Notes: generated by a model not told the origin, from the sequence alone. A stretch of 64,000 nucleotides of DNA from Candidatus Anstonella stagnisolia (GCA_902384585.1 CABMCJ010000004.1:124001-188000); one strand, 5' to 3'; shown: positions 15,649 to 25,430, numbered from the stretch's first letter. Numbers and translations are program-made.

Positions 15649-17280
15649 TCATTCTTCGCCTTCGTCCTCTTCTTTTCCGTTGCCATTTTCTTTTGGAGCA
15701 TCAATCTCGCTTTCATCCTCTTCTATCTGCGTGGAGTATTTTGTTTCTATCAGGTTCATGAGCTTTTTCTCAACGTCCGCGCTTTTTCCGCTTCCTGCAA
15801 GCTCAACAACGTCCTTTGAGAGCTGCCCCACATACCTTAAGACTGCTTTTCTCCTTTCTTTCTTGTCACGGTCCCTTGTAATGCCCGAAAGGTACCTTTG
15901 CAAGTCGCGCGCTGCTTCCATTACAGCGTATTTTATTTCAGCGAAAACGTCCTCTTCACTTGAAATTGCCTGCTTTCCTGCGCTTGTGTACGGGACGTAC
16001 ACGCTTGCAAGGTTTATGAAAAGCGTGATTGGCTCCTCGTCAAAATTCTTTATGTTGTAGCGTTTCCAGTCCACTTCCTTTACTGCCTCGCTTATTGCGC
16101 AGCCTGAATTGTCAAAGAGGAGAGGGACGCGGTTTGCAAAGCGCATCACGTCGCTTGTGAATTTGTCTGCCAATTGCCTTCCTGCGTGCCCGCCATATGC
16201 GATTGCAACCTCAACCGCAAAGGGAACGCCTCCCTTGTATATTTTCACCGGGCGCTCTGTTACGGAAAGGAATTGGGGCGCAAGTATGCTTTGGAGCGAC
16301 TTCTCAATTTGCTCTTTTCCAATCGGGATTACTGAATCGGTTTCAGGCGCAATCCATTTCACTGAGGTAAACGCCTTTACAAGCGCCTCTGCGTCAGACC
16401 ACGTAATGTCCTTGGGGGCTTTTTCAAAGTCCACTGCGGGCAGCGCATCCCTGAGCTCTTTTACGCGCGCCGCGCTTATGCGCGAGAATTTGTTCTGGAG
16501 AAATACGCTTATTTTCGTGCTGTCCGTATCGCGGTGCGCCAAGTCCAGCAAATCGTTTGTTGAAATCCCAAGCGGGTGCGGCAATACAGAGTGCGCTTTT
16601 TTTGGGATTTCCGCAACTGTGCGCGGGAAAGTTACGCTTTCCCCTGTAGGTTCTATAAGCGTGAATTGCGCGTGCGGGTTTGCCATTGCAGTCCGCTTCA
16701 TGTACTCGAAAACCCCAAAAGAGCTCTTGTCGTATTTCACGTCCGCAAATTCGCCTTCCACTACAAGCCCGCTTTTGCTTCCATCTGTATCTTGTTCCAC
16801 AACGTTTGTGAGGATTGCGGAATTTGTTTTCAAATCAACCGCGACTTCGCACGAAATCATCTTCTTGTCGTAAAATGAGGTTGCCTTAACTGGCTTTCCT
16901 GTAGTAATTTGAGCGTACATTGTGCAGCCGGATGCTCCGATGCCCTGCTGTCCCCTTTGCTGCATGTAGCGGTGGAATTTTGTGCCCGCAAGCATTTGCC
17001 CAAGTGCTTTTCCGATGTGCTTTTTTGGGATGCCCGGCCCGTTGTCCTCGGTAGTGACGCGGTATTTTTCCTTGTCCACTTCCTCTATCTTAACTGTGAT
17101 TTGTGCAAGTATGCCTGCCTCTTCGCACGCATCAAGGGAGTTCGTAACGTATTCGTGCACGATTGTTGTGAGCGAGCGGGTCTTTCCGCTAAAGCCAAGC
17201 ATTTGCTTGTTCTTCTTGAAAAATTCTGCAACAGAGTGCTCCTTAAACTCGCTGAATATCTTGTCCGTTGACGTCGGCAT
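15649..17280 (-). CDS. top6B: DNA topoisomerase VI subunit B
   Basis: 543 residues from MPTSTDKIF; the ATPase subunit that captures and passes the second duplex. GHKL motifs: HEYVTNSLDACEEAG (N box, near 42), TTEDNGPGIPKKHIG (G1) and QQGIGASGCTMYAQ (G2). The transducer domain has the switch Lys region after residue 400. The C terminus is a short acidic tail (SEIDAPKENGNGKEEDEG), without the Ig-like domain of larger forms. The MPTS start is preferred over a start three codons earlier. It follows the KH-protein gene by 10 bases. Confidence 0.96.
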   Translation of the reverse strand: MPTSTDKIFSEFKEHSVAEFFKKNKQMLGFSGKTRSLTTIVHEYVTNSLDACEEAGILAQITVKIEEVDKEKYRVTTEDNGPGIPKKHIGKALGQMLAGTKFHRYMQQRGQQGIGASGCTMYAQITTGKPVKATSFYDKKMISCEVAVDLKTNSAILTNVVEQDTDGSKSGLVVEGEFADVKYDKSSFGVFEYMKRTAMANPHAQFTLIEPTGESVTFPRTVAEIPKKAHSVLPHPLGISTNDLLDLAHRDTDSTKISVFLQNKFSRISAARVKELRDALPAVDFEKAPKDITWSDAEALVKAFTSVKWIAPETDSVIPIGKEQIEKSLQSILAPQFLSVTERPVKIYKGGVPFAVEVAIAYGGHAGRQLADKFTSDVMRFANRVPLLFDNSGCAISEAVKEVDWKRYNIKNFDEEPITLFINLASVYVPYTSAGKQAISSEEDVFAEIKYAVMEAARDLQRYLSGITRDRDKKERRKAVLRYVGQLSKDVVELAGSGKSADVEKKLMNLIETKYSTQIEEDESEIDAPKENGNGKEEDEGEE

Positions 17281-17290
17281 TACTTTCACC

Positions 17291-17803
17291 CTACTGGTCT
17301 TTTACGCGGTTCGCCTTGAGGAGTCGCCTGTTTTTCTCAAGATACGCGTACACGCTTGAGTGGTTTAATCCCTCAATAAGTTTAAAAATGGCGCTTAACG
17401 CGATGTCCATTGTCTCAAGAGTTGAGATGACGCCGACAGTGTGCCCGTATATGCTCAGGAAGCACTCCGCATCCTGCTCTATTATCTCGCGCGTGCGCCC
17501 TTTTTCTCCGATAATCCGCCCTTTTACTCTTGCAAGACCGTCTCTTCCTACATAGTCGCGCAGGTCCACAATGCGAAGGAGATAGTTGTCATCAAGAAGC
17601 TTGAGGGCAACAGAAGGCTCAAAGCCCCTTCCGATTGCCTTTATGATGTCTTTTCCGAAAAACTCGTCCACGCTCTCGCCCTCAATGATTACCTCGCCTT
17701 CGCTGTCCACGCTTATTTTGAGCTTGAGCTTTTCCTCAAGATATTCCTTCATTTCGCCGTTCTTTCCTATGAGCACTGCTATGCGCTCGTTTGGGATTTT
17801 CAT
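17291..17803 (-). CDS. KH-domain RNA-binding protein, Dim2/PNO1-like
   Basis: 170 residues from MKIPNERIAVL. Two KH domains are visible: an N-terminal one with VLIGKNGEMKEYLEEKLKLK (a GxxG-type loop GKNG) and a second with GRIIGEKGRTREIIEQDAEC (loop GEKG). This two-KH layout and length match archaeal Dim2/PNO1, which binds the 3' end of 16S rRNA and helps 40S-type assembly. It is often next to a RIO kinase and eIF1A, but here it sits before top6B. Assignment rests on domain pattern. Confidence 0.85.
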   Translation of the reverse strand: MKIPNERIAVLIGKNGEMKEYLEEKLKLKISVDSEGEVIIEGESVDEFFGKDIIKAIGRGFEPSVALKLLDDNYLLRIVDLRDYVGRDGLARVKGRIIGEKGRTREIIEQDAECFLSIYGHTVGVISTLETMDIALSAIFKLIEGLNHSSVYAYLEKNRRLLKANRVKDQ

Positions 17804-17824
17804 TGTGTGCATGAGTATCACTGG

Positions 17825-18802
17825 TTATTGTGTTTCCTTGCTATATCTATTCCACCAGTAAAATAATATTACTGCCGGAACAACCGAAAAGAAGATTATG
17901 AGGCTGATTATCGCTTCCCACGGGTAGATTGTGAAATTCGCGATGCTAAGCACTGCGGTGTCCGCCTTCCATGGGAAATACGGGATGCCGAAAATAGTTG
18001 CTATTGTGTTTGGCACCATGGAAACGGTTGCTACAATCGTGAGCACCACGGTAACAAGGGTGAGGCGTTTTATTGTCTCGTTTATGCGGTTTGAAATCAT
18101 TGTGTGGTACAAGTCAAGAGTGTCCGAGAGGATTTCGCGCAGCGTTTCAATGGAATTTATGTCAAAAAGGATGGAATTGAAAAGCTCGTCCAGCTTGCTT
18201 TTCATTTCGTGCGTGGGCTCAAAGAACGCAACCTGGTTGTTCTTTAGCTCAAAAATAAGCTCTCTTTGCCTCCAGAAGAACTTGTTGTAGCGCACAAGCT
18301 TCCGTTTTAGGGCGAATATTGAGGAAAGCGTTGCATCCTTCTGTTTTTTGAGTGCCTCGTCTTCTATCCTGTTAGTGTCTGCCTCGAATTTCTGTATGAG
18401 CTCGCTGTTCTTGTAGGCTGCGCTTGAGAGGATGTAGAAAATCGCATCCTCAACTGAAAATTTCCTCATTCCCTTTTCCCGCACATAGTTTTCGTAAAAT
18501 GAGCCCATCATGCCGGAGCACCCCACAGTGGCAAGGAAATCCTTCCCAAAATAAATGTGCAGCCTTTTCCTTTGTTCCAGCATTGGCTCAAGCTCAAAGA
18601 AAACAATGGATGTGAATTTGCCGCGTTCAGTATACCGCGGATACTGCCTTTGCTCGTCTTTCCTCCATTCATCCGCGGAGATTCCAAAAGCTGAGAGCAT
18701 ATGCGATTCGGATGCCTCAAAATCCACCCAAACTCTCTTTTTTGAAAGCGCAGCTGGGCTTTCCTTTGAAAATTCGCACTTGTCAAGAAGCAACGCCTTC
18801 AT
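17825..18802 (-). CDS. CorA-like divalent cation transporter with GIP in place of GMN
   Basis: 325 residues. A large soluble N-terminal domain ends in the long stalk helix (IETLREILSDTLDLYHTMIS). It is followed by two membrane helices (about 238-258 and 290-310) and a basic C terminus, as in CorA Mg2+/Co2+ pentamers. The loop after the first helix, which normally reads GMN and selects hydrated Mg2+, reads TIFGIPYFPW here. The ion may thus differ, or the protein may be a divergent Mg channel. It lies 32 bases after DP2. Confidence 0.8.
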   Translation of the reverse strand: MKALLLDKCEFSKESPAALSKKRVWVDFEASESHMLSAFGISADEWRKDEQRQYPRYTERGKFTSIVFFELEPMLEQRKRLHIYFGKDFLATVGCSGMMGSFYENYVREKGMRKFSVEDAIFYILSSAAYKNSELIQKFEADTNRIEDEALKKQKDATLSSIFALKRKLVRYNKFFWRQRELIFELKNNQVAFFEPTHEMKSKLDELFNSILFDINSIETLREILSDTLDLYHTMISNRINETIKRLTLVTVVLTIVATVSMVPNTIATIFGIPYFPWKADTAVLSIANFTIYPWEAIISLIIFFSVVPAVILFYWWNRYSKETQ

Positions 18803-18834
18803 GGGAAAAGAATCGGATGCAAGGTTTATATGAA

Positions 18835-21800
18835 TTACATGAAGTCGCTCAAGCCCACCTGCTTCTGCTGCTCGTCCTCAAAAACAGAGTCAATGTCGCT
18901 TCTTAGAAGTATGAGCCTCTGCTTGAGGTATTCGGGAAGCGAATACCTTTCCACCATGCGCATGGAAATGTCGAGGTATTTTTTTATGCCGCCCTTGTTT
19001 ATTGTGAGAAGCAGTTTCCCGCCGCATTTGGGGCATTTGCCCACAAGTGGGACCCTCCTGTATTTTGCATTGCACCCTATGCAGCGGAATATCTGGCGCG
19101 AGAATGAGCGCAAATTCCCGTACAGGTCGGGCAGGAAGTGCGAGAGTATTATGCGCTCAGCAACGTCCTTTGCATCCACGCAGCGAAGCGAATTTTCAAG
19201 GGAAAGCTGCGCGTTCACCTTTTCCTCCATTTCCTCAAATTGGACATAGGTCGTTATCGTGGGCCCCTCGTTTATGTCGTCCGTATCGTGCGTGAACATC
19301 ATCCCTGAATATTGCGCGCCTGTTCCCAAAACGTCTTTTACCCGCTTCACTTTCACGTCCGATGTGCTTGCAAAGCGGGTGGTTGCCTCGTAAAATTCAA
19401 GCGGGTAATCCGCGCATATGTCCATTGAGTGCGCTTCGTCGTCCACTTCGGAGGGGTCTATTTTTAGCGTTAGCACAAGGGGAGAGTCCATTGTGCCGCC
19501 GTTTCCTGCGGGAAGGTAGCTTTTTGAGAAATTCAAAAGCCCGTCCATCATTAGGATGAGGGTGTCCTCGTCCCCGTCGGTATTTCGCCTTTTTGCGCAG
19601 TGGAAGTACGGGTGCGCATACCCCACGCGCGCCTTTGTGAACCCGATTATGCGCGAGAGAACGCCTGCGGATGTGTGGGGGGAGAGCCCTATCACAAGCT
19701 GCCCCACAAGCTCCTCGCGCTTCTTCATGTTATAGAAGGGCTTGAGCCCGTACGTGCACACAAGAAGCTCGTCCACAAATGCGGCAACTTTCAGGAAAAA
19801 TTCCCCTCCCCTGTCCGCAAGAAGCACGTCCTGGCATTTGAGCTCAAGAACCTGCTCGTCGCGCTCAAGGGGTTTCCCATATACATCATGGGCATATCCA
19901 AGCTCGCGCAATTTTTTCACGTCCACGTCCACTTCCTTTGGCTTGAAGTGCGTGAGCGGCATGTTGGTGCAGTCAAAGCGGCACGTTCCGTCGCGGAAAA
20001 TCGTGATGCCGTGCTTTGCGCGAAGTATGCCCTTTTGCAAATTCTCGGGCATTTTTGAAATGCTCATGAGCCCCTTTACGCCCTTTACGTCGTTTGGAAG
20101 CGAAACAATGCCGCATTTTGACTTTGCCTCATCAAACGCGCCCACAAGGTCGATGCTGCGCTTGTCAAAGAGCTTTGCCTGGGATTTGCACACGGGGCAG
20201 GTCTCAAATGCGGACTGCTTGTTGCACTTGAAGCAGAAGAACGTCTGGCGCGCAAGCCCGCCGCAGCTGCACTTTGTTGAAAATATTATTTTTCCGCACG
20301 AGCGGCACTGGAGCCTTGCGATTTCAACCTCAATCCCGCTTCCCTCCGTGCGCTGCTGGTCCTTCATTTTCCCGTACAGTTTCACGATGCTGCGGTTTTT
20401 TTCCGCCATCCCTATTGGGAAAATCGTGTGCACTGGGGGCTTCATTGCGCGCTCCTTTGCCTTTTCAGGCCTTGCCATCCTGCTTCCAACGTATGTCGGG
20501 GATTTTGGCATTATGTCAATGCCGCTTAATGCCTTGACGTTCTCAAGCGCGCTTGCCTTCGCGTCAAAAACCGCATCAAAGCGCGACATTGTGAGCTTCC
20601 CGTCCACAAGTATGCACAGGCTTTTGAGAAGCGCAAATGCGGTTTCCCCATCTATCCTTATGTTGCCCTTTTCTATCTTGTGGGGTATGCACAACAGCTC
20701 AAGCACCCTTTTTGCAGGCGAATGCTCCACTGTTATGTAATCCAGTTTCAGTATTCCCGCATGCAGCCTTGCGCCGCACAGCCACTGCGCAAGCTCCTTT
20801 AGCTGCGCGCTTTTTATGTCGTGCCAAAAGAAGGTGTACTTTGGATGCAGGGGAATGCCGTGCTGGCGCGAGAATTTTATCGCCTCGCCCGCGCTCATGC
20901 CGTGCTTCACGCTTAAGTTTTTCTTTTTTGCAATTTTTTCAAACCATTCCTCGCACCATGCGCCGGGCACAAGGGGATGGTTTGCCTTTGAAAAGTCCCC
21001 AAAGGAAACAAGCAAATCCCCAAGGAAAAGTATTTCCTCAACCTGGGGGACTATTTCCTGCGCAAGCTTTGAGCTGTTCACTTCAACTACGGAGCCGTCC
21101 TTGAGCTTCACAACGGGCCCCAGGATGGTCGTGCAGGGCGCAACAACGCATCCTTTTCCAGGGCGCTCGACTTTCATCTGGGTTCCAATCGCAAGGAAGC
21201 TGCTCACAATGTACATTGCAGCAGGGTGTATCGCCTTTCCCATTATGCCGCTGTCGCGGCAGCGCCCGTAGCGGAGGCGGAAGCCGCCCGCGCGCATGGG
21301 ATAGGAGAAAATCGGCCTGCCGGCAACAATATCATCAAGGTATTTGTCGTTTGGCTTGAGCTCAAACCCTCCTGCCCCTTCTTTTTTCCCGACCTTTATG
21401 AGCGGCTCAAGCCAGCTCCAATCAAGCCCGATTTTTTTAGTGTATTTAAGGACCTTTGCGGATTTTTGCGCGACTCCCTCGCAAAGAACCAGCCCGATTC
21501 CTCCGCGCACAAAATTGCTTTTTATGCGCGGCAAATCTCGGTAAGCGGAAACTTCGAATTCCTCAGTGGGCGCGCCGTCCACGCACACAGGGCAGTTCTT
21601 CACAAGGTATTTTATCTCGTTGTCAGTGGGCTTGTACTGCAGGCGCGCCTTCCTTGCATCATAGAGCGTAATTTCTTCCAAATATCTTTCGCACTCCGTG
21701 TCCGTAGGGCGGTAGTTCCCTATCCCGAAGTGCACTCGCGCAACGTCCGCAAGCACGACTGCGAGCGCAGCGATTGTGCCTCCTGCGGAACGGATGGGGC

Positions 21801-22233
21801 CTGCAAAGAAAATTGAAATGTAGTCGCTTCCGTCGGGATTCTGGTTTATCTCGACTTTTTCTATCCCTTCCGTGGGCGCAACAAGCACCCCTTCCGTGAG
21901 TATCCCGACGCCCGTCCTTACTGCCTGCTCAATGAGCTTTGCCCGCTCATCAATTTTGCAGTCAAATTCCTTTGTGATTATTTTTTTCACTACCTCGTGC
22001 GCAATCATGTCCCTTCCTTTTCCCTCTGCCTCAAGCTTTTTGATGAGCGCACCTATGCCTTTTGGGCCCACAATGCCCTCCACGCGCTCCGCAACGTCCT
22101 TTGTCGGGATAATTTCAACGTATTGCTGCGGGTCAAGCATTTTTTGCCGCGCTGCCTCCGCTATGGAATACATGTGTTCGCTCCTGCTTTTCAGGGTCGC
22201 AAAATAACCTTCCAATTCACCTTCGTTTTCCAT
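18835..22233 (-). CDS. polC: DNA polymerase D large subunit (DP2)
   Basis: 1132 residues from MENEGELEGYF; the catalytic polymerase of the archaeal family D replicase. It shows the DP2 N-terminal domain, the double-psi-barrel catalytic core and two zinc clusters: CRSCGKIIFSTKCSCGG with CFKCNK and CPVCKS mid-protein, and CIGCNAKYRR followed by GKCPKCGG at the end. The sequence is continuous, with no intein in the motifs where other archaea carry one. The ATG is 7 bases after the DP1 stop, so both subunits are made from one mRNA. The last residues (LSDFM) are followed by an in-frame near-copy FI-stop. Confidence 0.96.
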   Translation of the reverse strand: MENEGELEGYFATLKSRSEHMYSIAEAARQKMLDPQQYVEIIPTKDVAERVEGIVGPKGIGALIKKLEAEGKGRDMIAHEVVKKIITKEFDCKIDERAKLIEQAVRTGVGILTEGVLVAPTEGIEKVEINQNPDGSDYISIFFAGPIRSAGGTIAALAVVLADVARVHFGIGNYRPTDTECERYLEEITLYDARKARLQYKPTDNEIKYLVKNCPVCVDGAPTEEFEVSAYRDLPRIKSNFVRGGIGLVLCEGVAQKSAKVLKYTKKIGLDWSWLEPLIKVGKKEGAGGFELKPNDKYLDDIVAGRPIFSYPMRAGGFRLRYGRCRDSGIMGKAIHPAAMYIVSSFLAIGTQMKVERPGKGCVVAPCTTILGPVVKLKDGSVVEVNSSKLAQEIVPQVEEILFLGDLLVSFGDFSKANHPLVPGAWCEEWFEKIAKKKNLSVKHGMSAGEAIKFSRQHGIPLHPKYTFFWHDIKSAQLKELAQWLCGARLHAGILKLDYITVEHSPAKRVLELLCIPHKIEKGNIRIDGETAFALLKSLCILVDGKLTMSRFDAVFDAKASALENVKALSGIDIMPKSPTYVGSRMARPEKAKERAMKPPVHTIFPIGMAEKNRSIVKLYGKMKDQQRTEGSGIEVEIARLQCRSCGKIIFSTKCSCGGLARQTFFCFKCNKQSAFETCPVCKSQAKLFDKRSIDLVGAFDEAKSKCGIVSLPNDVKGVKGLMSISKMPENLQKGILRAKHGITIFRDGTCRFDCTNMPLTHFKPKEVDVDVKKLRELGYAHDVYGKPLERDEQVLELKCQDVLLADRGGEFFLKVAAFVDELLVCTYGLKPFYNMKKREELVGQLVIGLSPHTSAGVLSRIIGFTKARVGYAHPYFHCAKRRNTDGDEDTLILMMDGLLNFSKSYLPAGNGGTMDSPLVLTLKIDPSEVDDEAHSMDICADYPLEFYEATTRFASTSDVKVKRVKDVLGTGAQYSGMMFTHDTDDINEGPTITTYVQFEEMEEKVNAQLSLENSLRCVDAKDVAERIILSHFLPDLYGNLRSFSRQIFRCIGCNAKYRRVPLVGKCPKCGGKLLLTINKGGIKKYLDISMRMVERYSLPEYLKQRLILLRSDIDSVFEDEQQKQVGLSDFM

Positions 22234-22240
22234 ATTGCAT

Positions 22241-23707
22241 TCACCGTGATATTGCAGTTTCCTCGCCCTTGAACGACAAGTGCGTGAGTTTCCCGCTTGC
22301 AGTCTCAAGAATGGGCACAATGCAGGGCGAAGGGACGTGCCCCATCCTTACCTGGAATTCCGTGCGCGCCTGGAACGTGCCTGAGTTCAAGAGCAGCGTG
22401 CCCCTATAGAGCATTGAGCCGTTCTTGTGGATGTGCCCCATGTGCACTACGTCCGGCTCGTCGTTTATCACCATGTAGTCGTGCGCTTCCGGCACTATCG
22501 GGTTTCCACCGTAAATCGGGGAGAGGTGCCTTCTCTTAAGAAGCGCAAGCATGGGCTCTTCGGGCTTTGCGTAAGACAATCCGGAAATCCCCGATATGAT
22601 GGAGTCAAGGGAAGTCCCGTGGTACACAAGGTGCCTCAGCCCCTCAATGTCAAGGCGCGAGGGGCTTCCGATTGAGAGCGCCCTTGATTCCTTCAAAAGC
22701 TCGGGTGGAAGCTGAGGCTGGGGTTCCGCCCTTCTCACAGCATCGTGGTTGCCAGGGGACACTATAATTGTAATGTAATCAGGGATTTCGTCCATGAGCT
22801 TTGTGAACATCTCGTACTGCTTGTAGATGTCGCGCACAATGAGTTCCTTTTCCTGCGACGGGTACACGCCTATGCCGTCCACAACGTCGCCGGCTATTTC
22901 AATGTATTTCACCTTGCCCGCCAATTCCTCGTTCCCTTCGTTCCCCTTAAGCCATGAAATGAATTTCATGAATTCCTTTTCAAGGAAAAATTTGCTTCCA
23001 ACGTGCAAATCTGAGAGGTATGCTATTGCAACGTCGTTTTTCGTGTAGTTGCGCTCCTTTAGAACAGGGATGTCGGGCCACATCAGGTTTTCCGCGATAA
23101 GGAAAGTTTCGGTAATTTTGCCCTCAAACGCCACGATGTCGTCGTTCAGGAGCGCCTTTGCGTCCTTGAAGCATTTTTCCTTGGCTGAAACAAAAATGAG
23201 CGCCTGCCCCTCGTCGTCCTCCACTTCAACTACCATGTCGCCCTTCTTGGTGATGCGCTTGCCTATCACCATTGCAACGAGTATTGCCTTTTGCATTGCA
23301 TTCTGCCGAAGCCTGCTGCTTTTCACAAACGGGTTTGAATTCGTGCGGGCGCGCAGCAGCTTTTGCATGCGCTCAAAGCGGTTGCGGAAATACACCACAA
23401 AATCGTCCATTGTGCCCGTGCAGCGCGACTTGCCGCTCACGTCCTCGTCCTGCACAACTTTCACCCTCGGGGTAAAATCCTTTGCAGAGGGCTTGAAAGA
23501 CGGCGAGCGCGCAACCTCGACCGGGGTGGGAAGCTTGCTTTCCTGCGAGATTACCTTCTCAACGTCCTCCTTTGTGACAAAAACAAGGTTCGCAACAAGA
23601 AGCTTGTCCACAACGTGCTTTACGTCCTCGCGCGAGGCTAGCAGCCTGTGCGCATCAGATGTGAGCCGCATGCCGGCAGAATACAGCCTTTGGATGTCCT
23701 CCCCCAT
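22241..23707 (-). CDS. polB: DNA polymerase D small subunit (DP1)
   Basis: 488 residues; the proofreading subunit of PolD. An N-terminal helical part is followed by an OB fold (residues ~155-215), then the Mre11-like calcineurin phosphoesterase domain. Its metal ligands are visible in YLSDLHVGS, EIAGDVVDGIG, IVSPGNHDAVR and HMGHIHKNGS. All are intact, so 3'-5' exonuclease activity is expected. It is the first gene of a run DP1-DP2-CorA-KH-Top6B-Top6A and is divergent from sua5 at 23782, with a 74-base shared promoter gap. Confidence 0.96.
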   Translation of the reverse strand: MGEDIQRLYSAGMRLTSDAHRLLASREDVKHVVDKLLVANLVFVTKEDVEKVISQESKLPTPVEVARSPSFKPSAKDFTPRVKVVQDEDVSGKSRCTGTMDDFVVYFRNRFERMQKLLRARTNSNPFVKSSRLRQNAMQKAILVAMVIGKRITKKGDMVVEVEDDEGQALIFVSAKEKCFKDAKALLNDDIVAFEGKITETFLIAENLMWPDIPVLKERNYTKNDVAIAYLSDLHVGSKFFLEKEFMKFISWLKGNEGNEELAGKVKYIEIAGDVVDGIGVYPSQEKELIVRDIYKQYEMFTKLMDEIPDYITIIVSPGNHDAVRRAEPQPQLPPELLKESRALSIGSPSRLDIEGLRHLVYHGTSLDSIISGISGLSYAKPEEPMLALLKRRHLSPIYGGNPIVPEAHDYMVINDEPDVVHMGHIHKNGSMLYRGTLLLNSGTFQARTEFQVRMGHVPSPCIVPILETASGKLTHLSFKGEETAISR

Positions 23708-23781
23708 GAAAAAACCGCGTTGTTTCTTGCAAATGCCTTTGGAAGCAGAGCAATAAATACATAACTGTCGAAAAACCCGCT

Positions 23782-24780
23782 ATGGCAGGCAAAACAAAGG
23801 TCATGAAACCGGATGCATCGTCAATTTCGCGAGGTGCATCGCTGATAAAAAAGGGCGAGGTCGTGGCGTTCCCTACGGAAACGGTATACGGGCTTGGGGC
23901 AAATGCGCTGGACGCAAATGCAGTGCGCAAAATATTCCTCCTTAAGGGGCGCCCTGCTGACAACCCCATAATAGTGCACGTTTCTTCCATCGCGATGCTG
24001 CAAAAAATTGCAAAGGTGGATGCGCGCGCACTAACGCTGGCAAAAAAGTGCTGGCCGGGCCCGCTCACGATAATTTTTGAGAAAAAAGGCATAATGCCTG
24101 CAAACGTTACGTGCGGGCTGCCCACTGTCGCGGTGCGAATGCCGGCAAACAAGGCAGCGCTTGCGCTCATAAGGGAATCCGGCGTCCCGATTGCTGCGCC
24201 CAGCGCGAACATTTCAGGGCGCCCCTCGCCCACGTCCGCAATGCACGTGCTTGAGGATTTTGACGGGAAAATACCGCTTATACTTGACGGCGGGCACACG
24301 AAAATAGGCGTGGAGTCCACGGTTCTCTCGCTTGCAGGTACCCCTAGAATATTGAGGCTGGGGGGATTTTCATACGAAAAGCTGAAAAAACTCATCCCGA
24401 ATCTGGAAATTGCGGGGCACCCGAAAAAAATCGGGGGGCCTGCGCTTTCCCCAGGCACAAAATACCGCCATTATGCGCCATCCGTGCCCCTTATGCTTGT
24501 GGAGAAAAAGGAATTCGGGACTTTTGCATCAAAGCTAAAGGCAGGGGAGCGGCGCGTGCTGTTTTTTGGGCCGAACTTCCCGAAAAAAACAATTGCGCAG
24601 CTGGCAGGGCAGTTTGAATATTTCCTGTATTTCAAAGATGGCGAGAATGCGGCGAGGCGGCTTTTTGACGAGCTGCGCGATTCCGAAAAAAAATACGACA
24701 GGATATATTTCTGTGAAATAGAGGAAAGGGGCGCGGGGCGGGCAGTCATGGAACGCGTGCGGCGCGCTGCCGGGAAATAA
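23782..24780 (+). CDS. sua5: Threonylcarbamoyl-AMP synthase (Sua5)
   Basis: 332 residues. Makes threonylcarbamoyl-AMP from threonine, bicarbonate and ATP, the first step of tRNA t6A. The YrdC domain has EVVAFPTETVYGLGANALD and the KGRPADNP signature near residue 58, then the APSANISGRPSPTS loop and the HRHYAPS-like KYRHYAPSVP linker. The C-terminal Sua5 domain ends in EERGAGRAVMERVRRAA. Full-length Sua5 architecture, not the short TsaC. It converges with the small minus gene at 24783. Confidence 0.93.
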   Translation: MAGKTKVMKPDASSISRGASLIKKGEVVAFPTETVYGLGANALDANAVRKIFLLKGRPADNPIIVHVSSIAMLQKIAKVDARALTLAKKCWPGPLTIIFEKKGIMPANVTCGLPTVAVRMPANKAALALIRESGVPIAAPSANISGRPSPTSAMHVLEDFDGKIPLILDGGHTKIGVESTVLSLAGTPRILRLGGFSYEKLKKLIPNLEIAGHPKKIGGPALSPGTKYRHYAPSVPLMLVEKKEFGTFASKLKAGERRVLFFGPNFPKKTIAQLAGQFEYFLYFKDGENAARRLFDELRDSEKKYDRIYFCEIEERGAGRAVMERVRRAAGK

Positions 24781-24782
24781 GT

Positions 24783-25148
24783 TTACCAGTCCACTATTTT
24801 TGTTATTATGAACCGCAAGCCCGGAAAGCCAATGCCGGAGCGTGCATCTGTGATTGCATATGCCAACGTCCCTTTTTCCCTGCCTGCCAGGCCTGCTACT
24901 ACGTCCACTTCTTCGCTGGAATGCAGGGCAGCCACAACGCGGCTAGCGCCCTCGCGCTCACTTAATTTTTCAGTTATTATGCGTTCCACTTGCAGGCGAT
25001 TCATGCTCCCGTTTATTTTTTGGCGTATGCTTTGCTCCCAATCAAAGGAGCTCTTATCCAACCCAAACTCGTTCCTAAGTTGCCTTATCACGGCAGCATT
25101 CCTTGGATGGATACAACCGTTGCCATTGCTGCCTTTGCTTGAGGGCAT
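24783..25148 (-). CDS. Hypothetical protein
   Basis: 121 residues, no family. A polar N terminus (SSKGSNGNGC) precedes a region that looks helical (QLRNEFGLDKSSFDWEQSIR), then an alpha/beta-looking end (TLAYAITDARSGIGFPGLR). No signal or membrane segment. Monocistronic and convergent with sua5, 2 bases between stops. Confidence 0.55.
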   Translation of the reverse strand: MPSSKGSNGNGCIHPRNAAVIRQLRNEFGLDKSSFDWEQSIRQKINGSMNRLQVERIITEKLSEREGASRVVAALHSSEEVDVVAGLAGREKGTLAYAITDARSGIGFPGLRFIITKIVDW

Positions 25149-25191
25149 TTTACCACCAATTCAAATAAGTATAAAGTTATGTGCGATTATT

Positions 25192-25200
25192 GTTATAAAC
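25192..25200 (+). promoter_or_regulatory. TATA box deciding the start of the 25221 gene
   Basis: GTTATAAAC lies 21-29 bases before the ATG at 25221, which suggests a leaderless message beginning at that codon and argues against the longer ORF that opens at 25179. Confidence 0.5.
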
Positions 25201-25220
25201 ATTGCTGCTTTATGCTCATT

Positions 25221-25427
25221 ATGAAGCACCAGCTGCGCTGCGTTACAAGGCAATTGCATAGCAGGAAAGGGAACAAAGGAACGCACAAGCGCATGAAAAG
25301 CAGGGAAGGCAAAATAAACAGGAAGTCCGTCGAACTGAAGCGCGAAAAGCAGGATGAGATGCACCCAAAATACAGATGGGAAAAAGAGCTGCTTGTTGAG
25401 AAAGCCGAAAAAGGCAGCAGGGGATAG
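25221..25427 (+). CDS. Small basic protein, unknown
   Basis: 68 residues from MKHQLRCVTRQ, with very high Lys/Arg/His content (HSRKGNKGTHKRMKSREGK) and an acidic/basic amphipathic tail. A nucleic-acid or ribosome-associated role is plausible from charge alone; no family is recognised. A TATA box at the leaderless distance supports the start. The stop lies 4 bases from the stop of the convergent membrane-protein gene. Confidence 0.5.
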   Translation: MKHQLRCVTRQLHSRKGNKGTHKRMKSREGKINRKSVELKREKQDEMHPKYRWEKELLVEKAEKGSRG

Positions 25428-25430
25428 GAA

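Noticed and set aside
18835-22233. Intein in DP2
   Set aside because: The polymerase sequence is continuous with no LAGLIDADG or Hint motifs.
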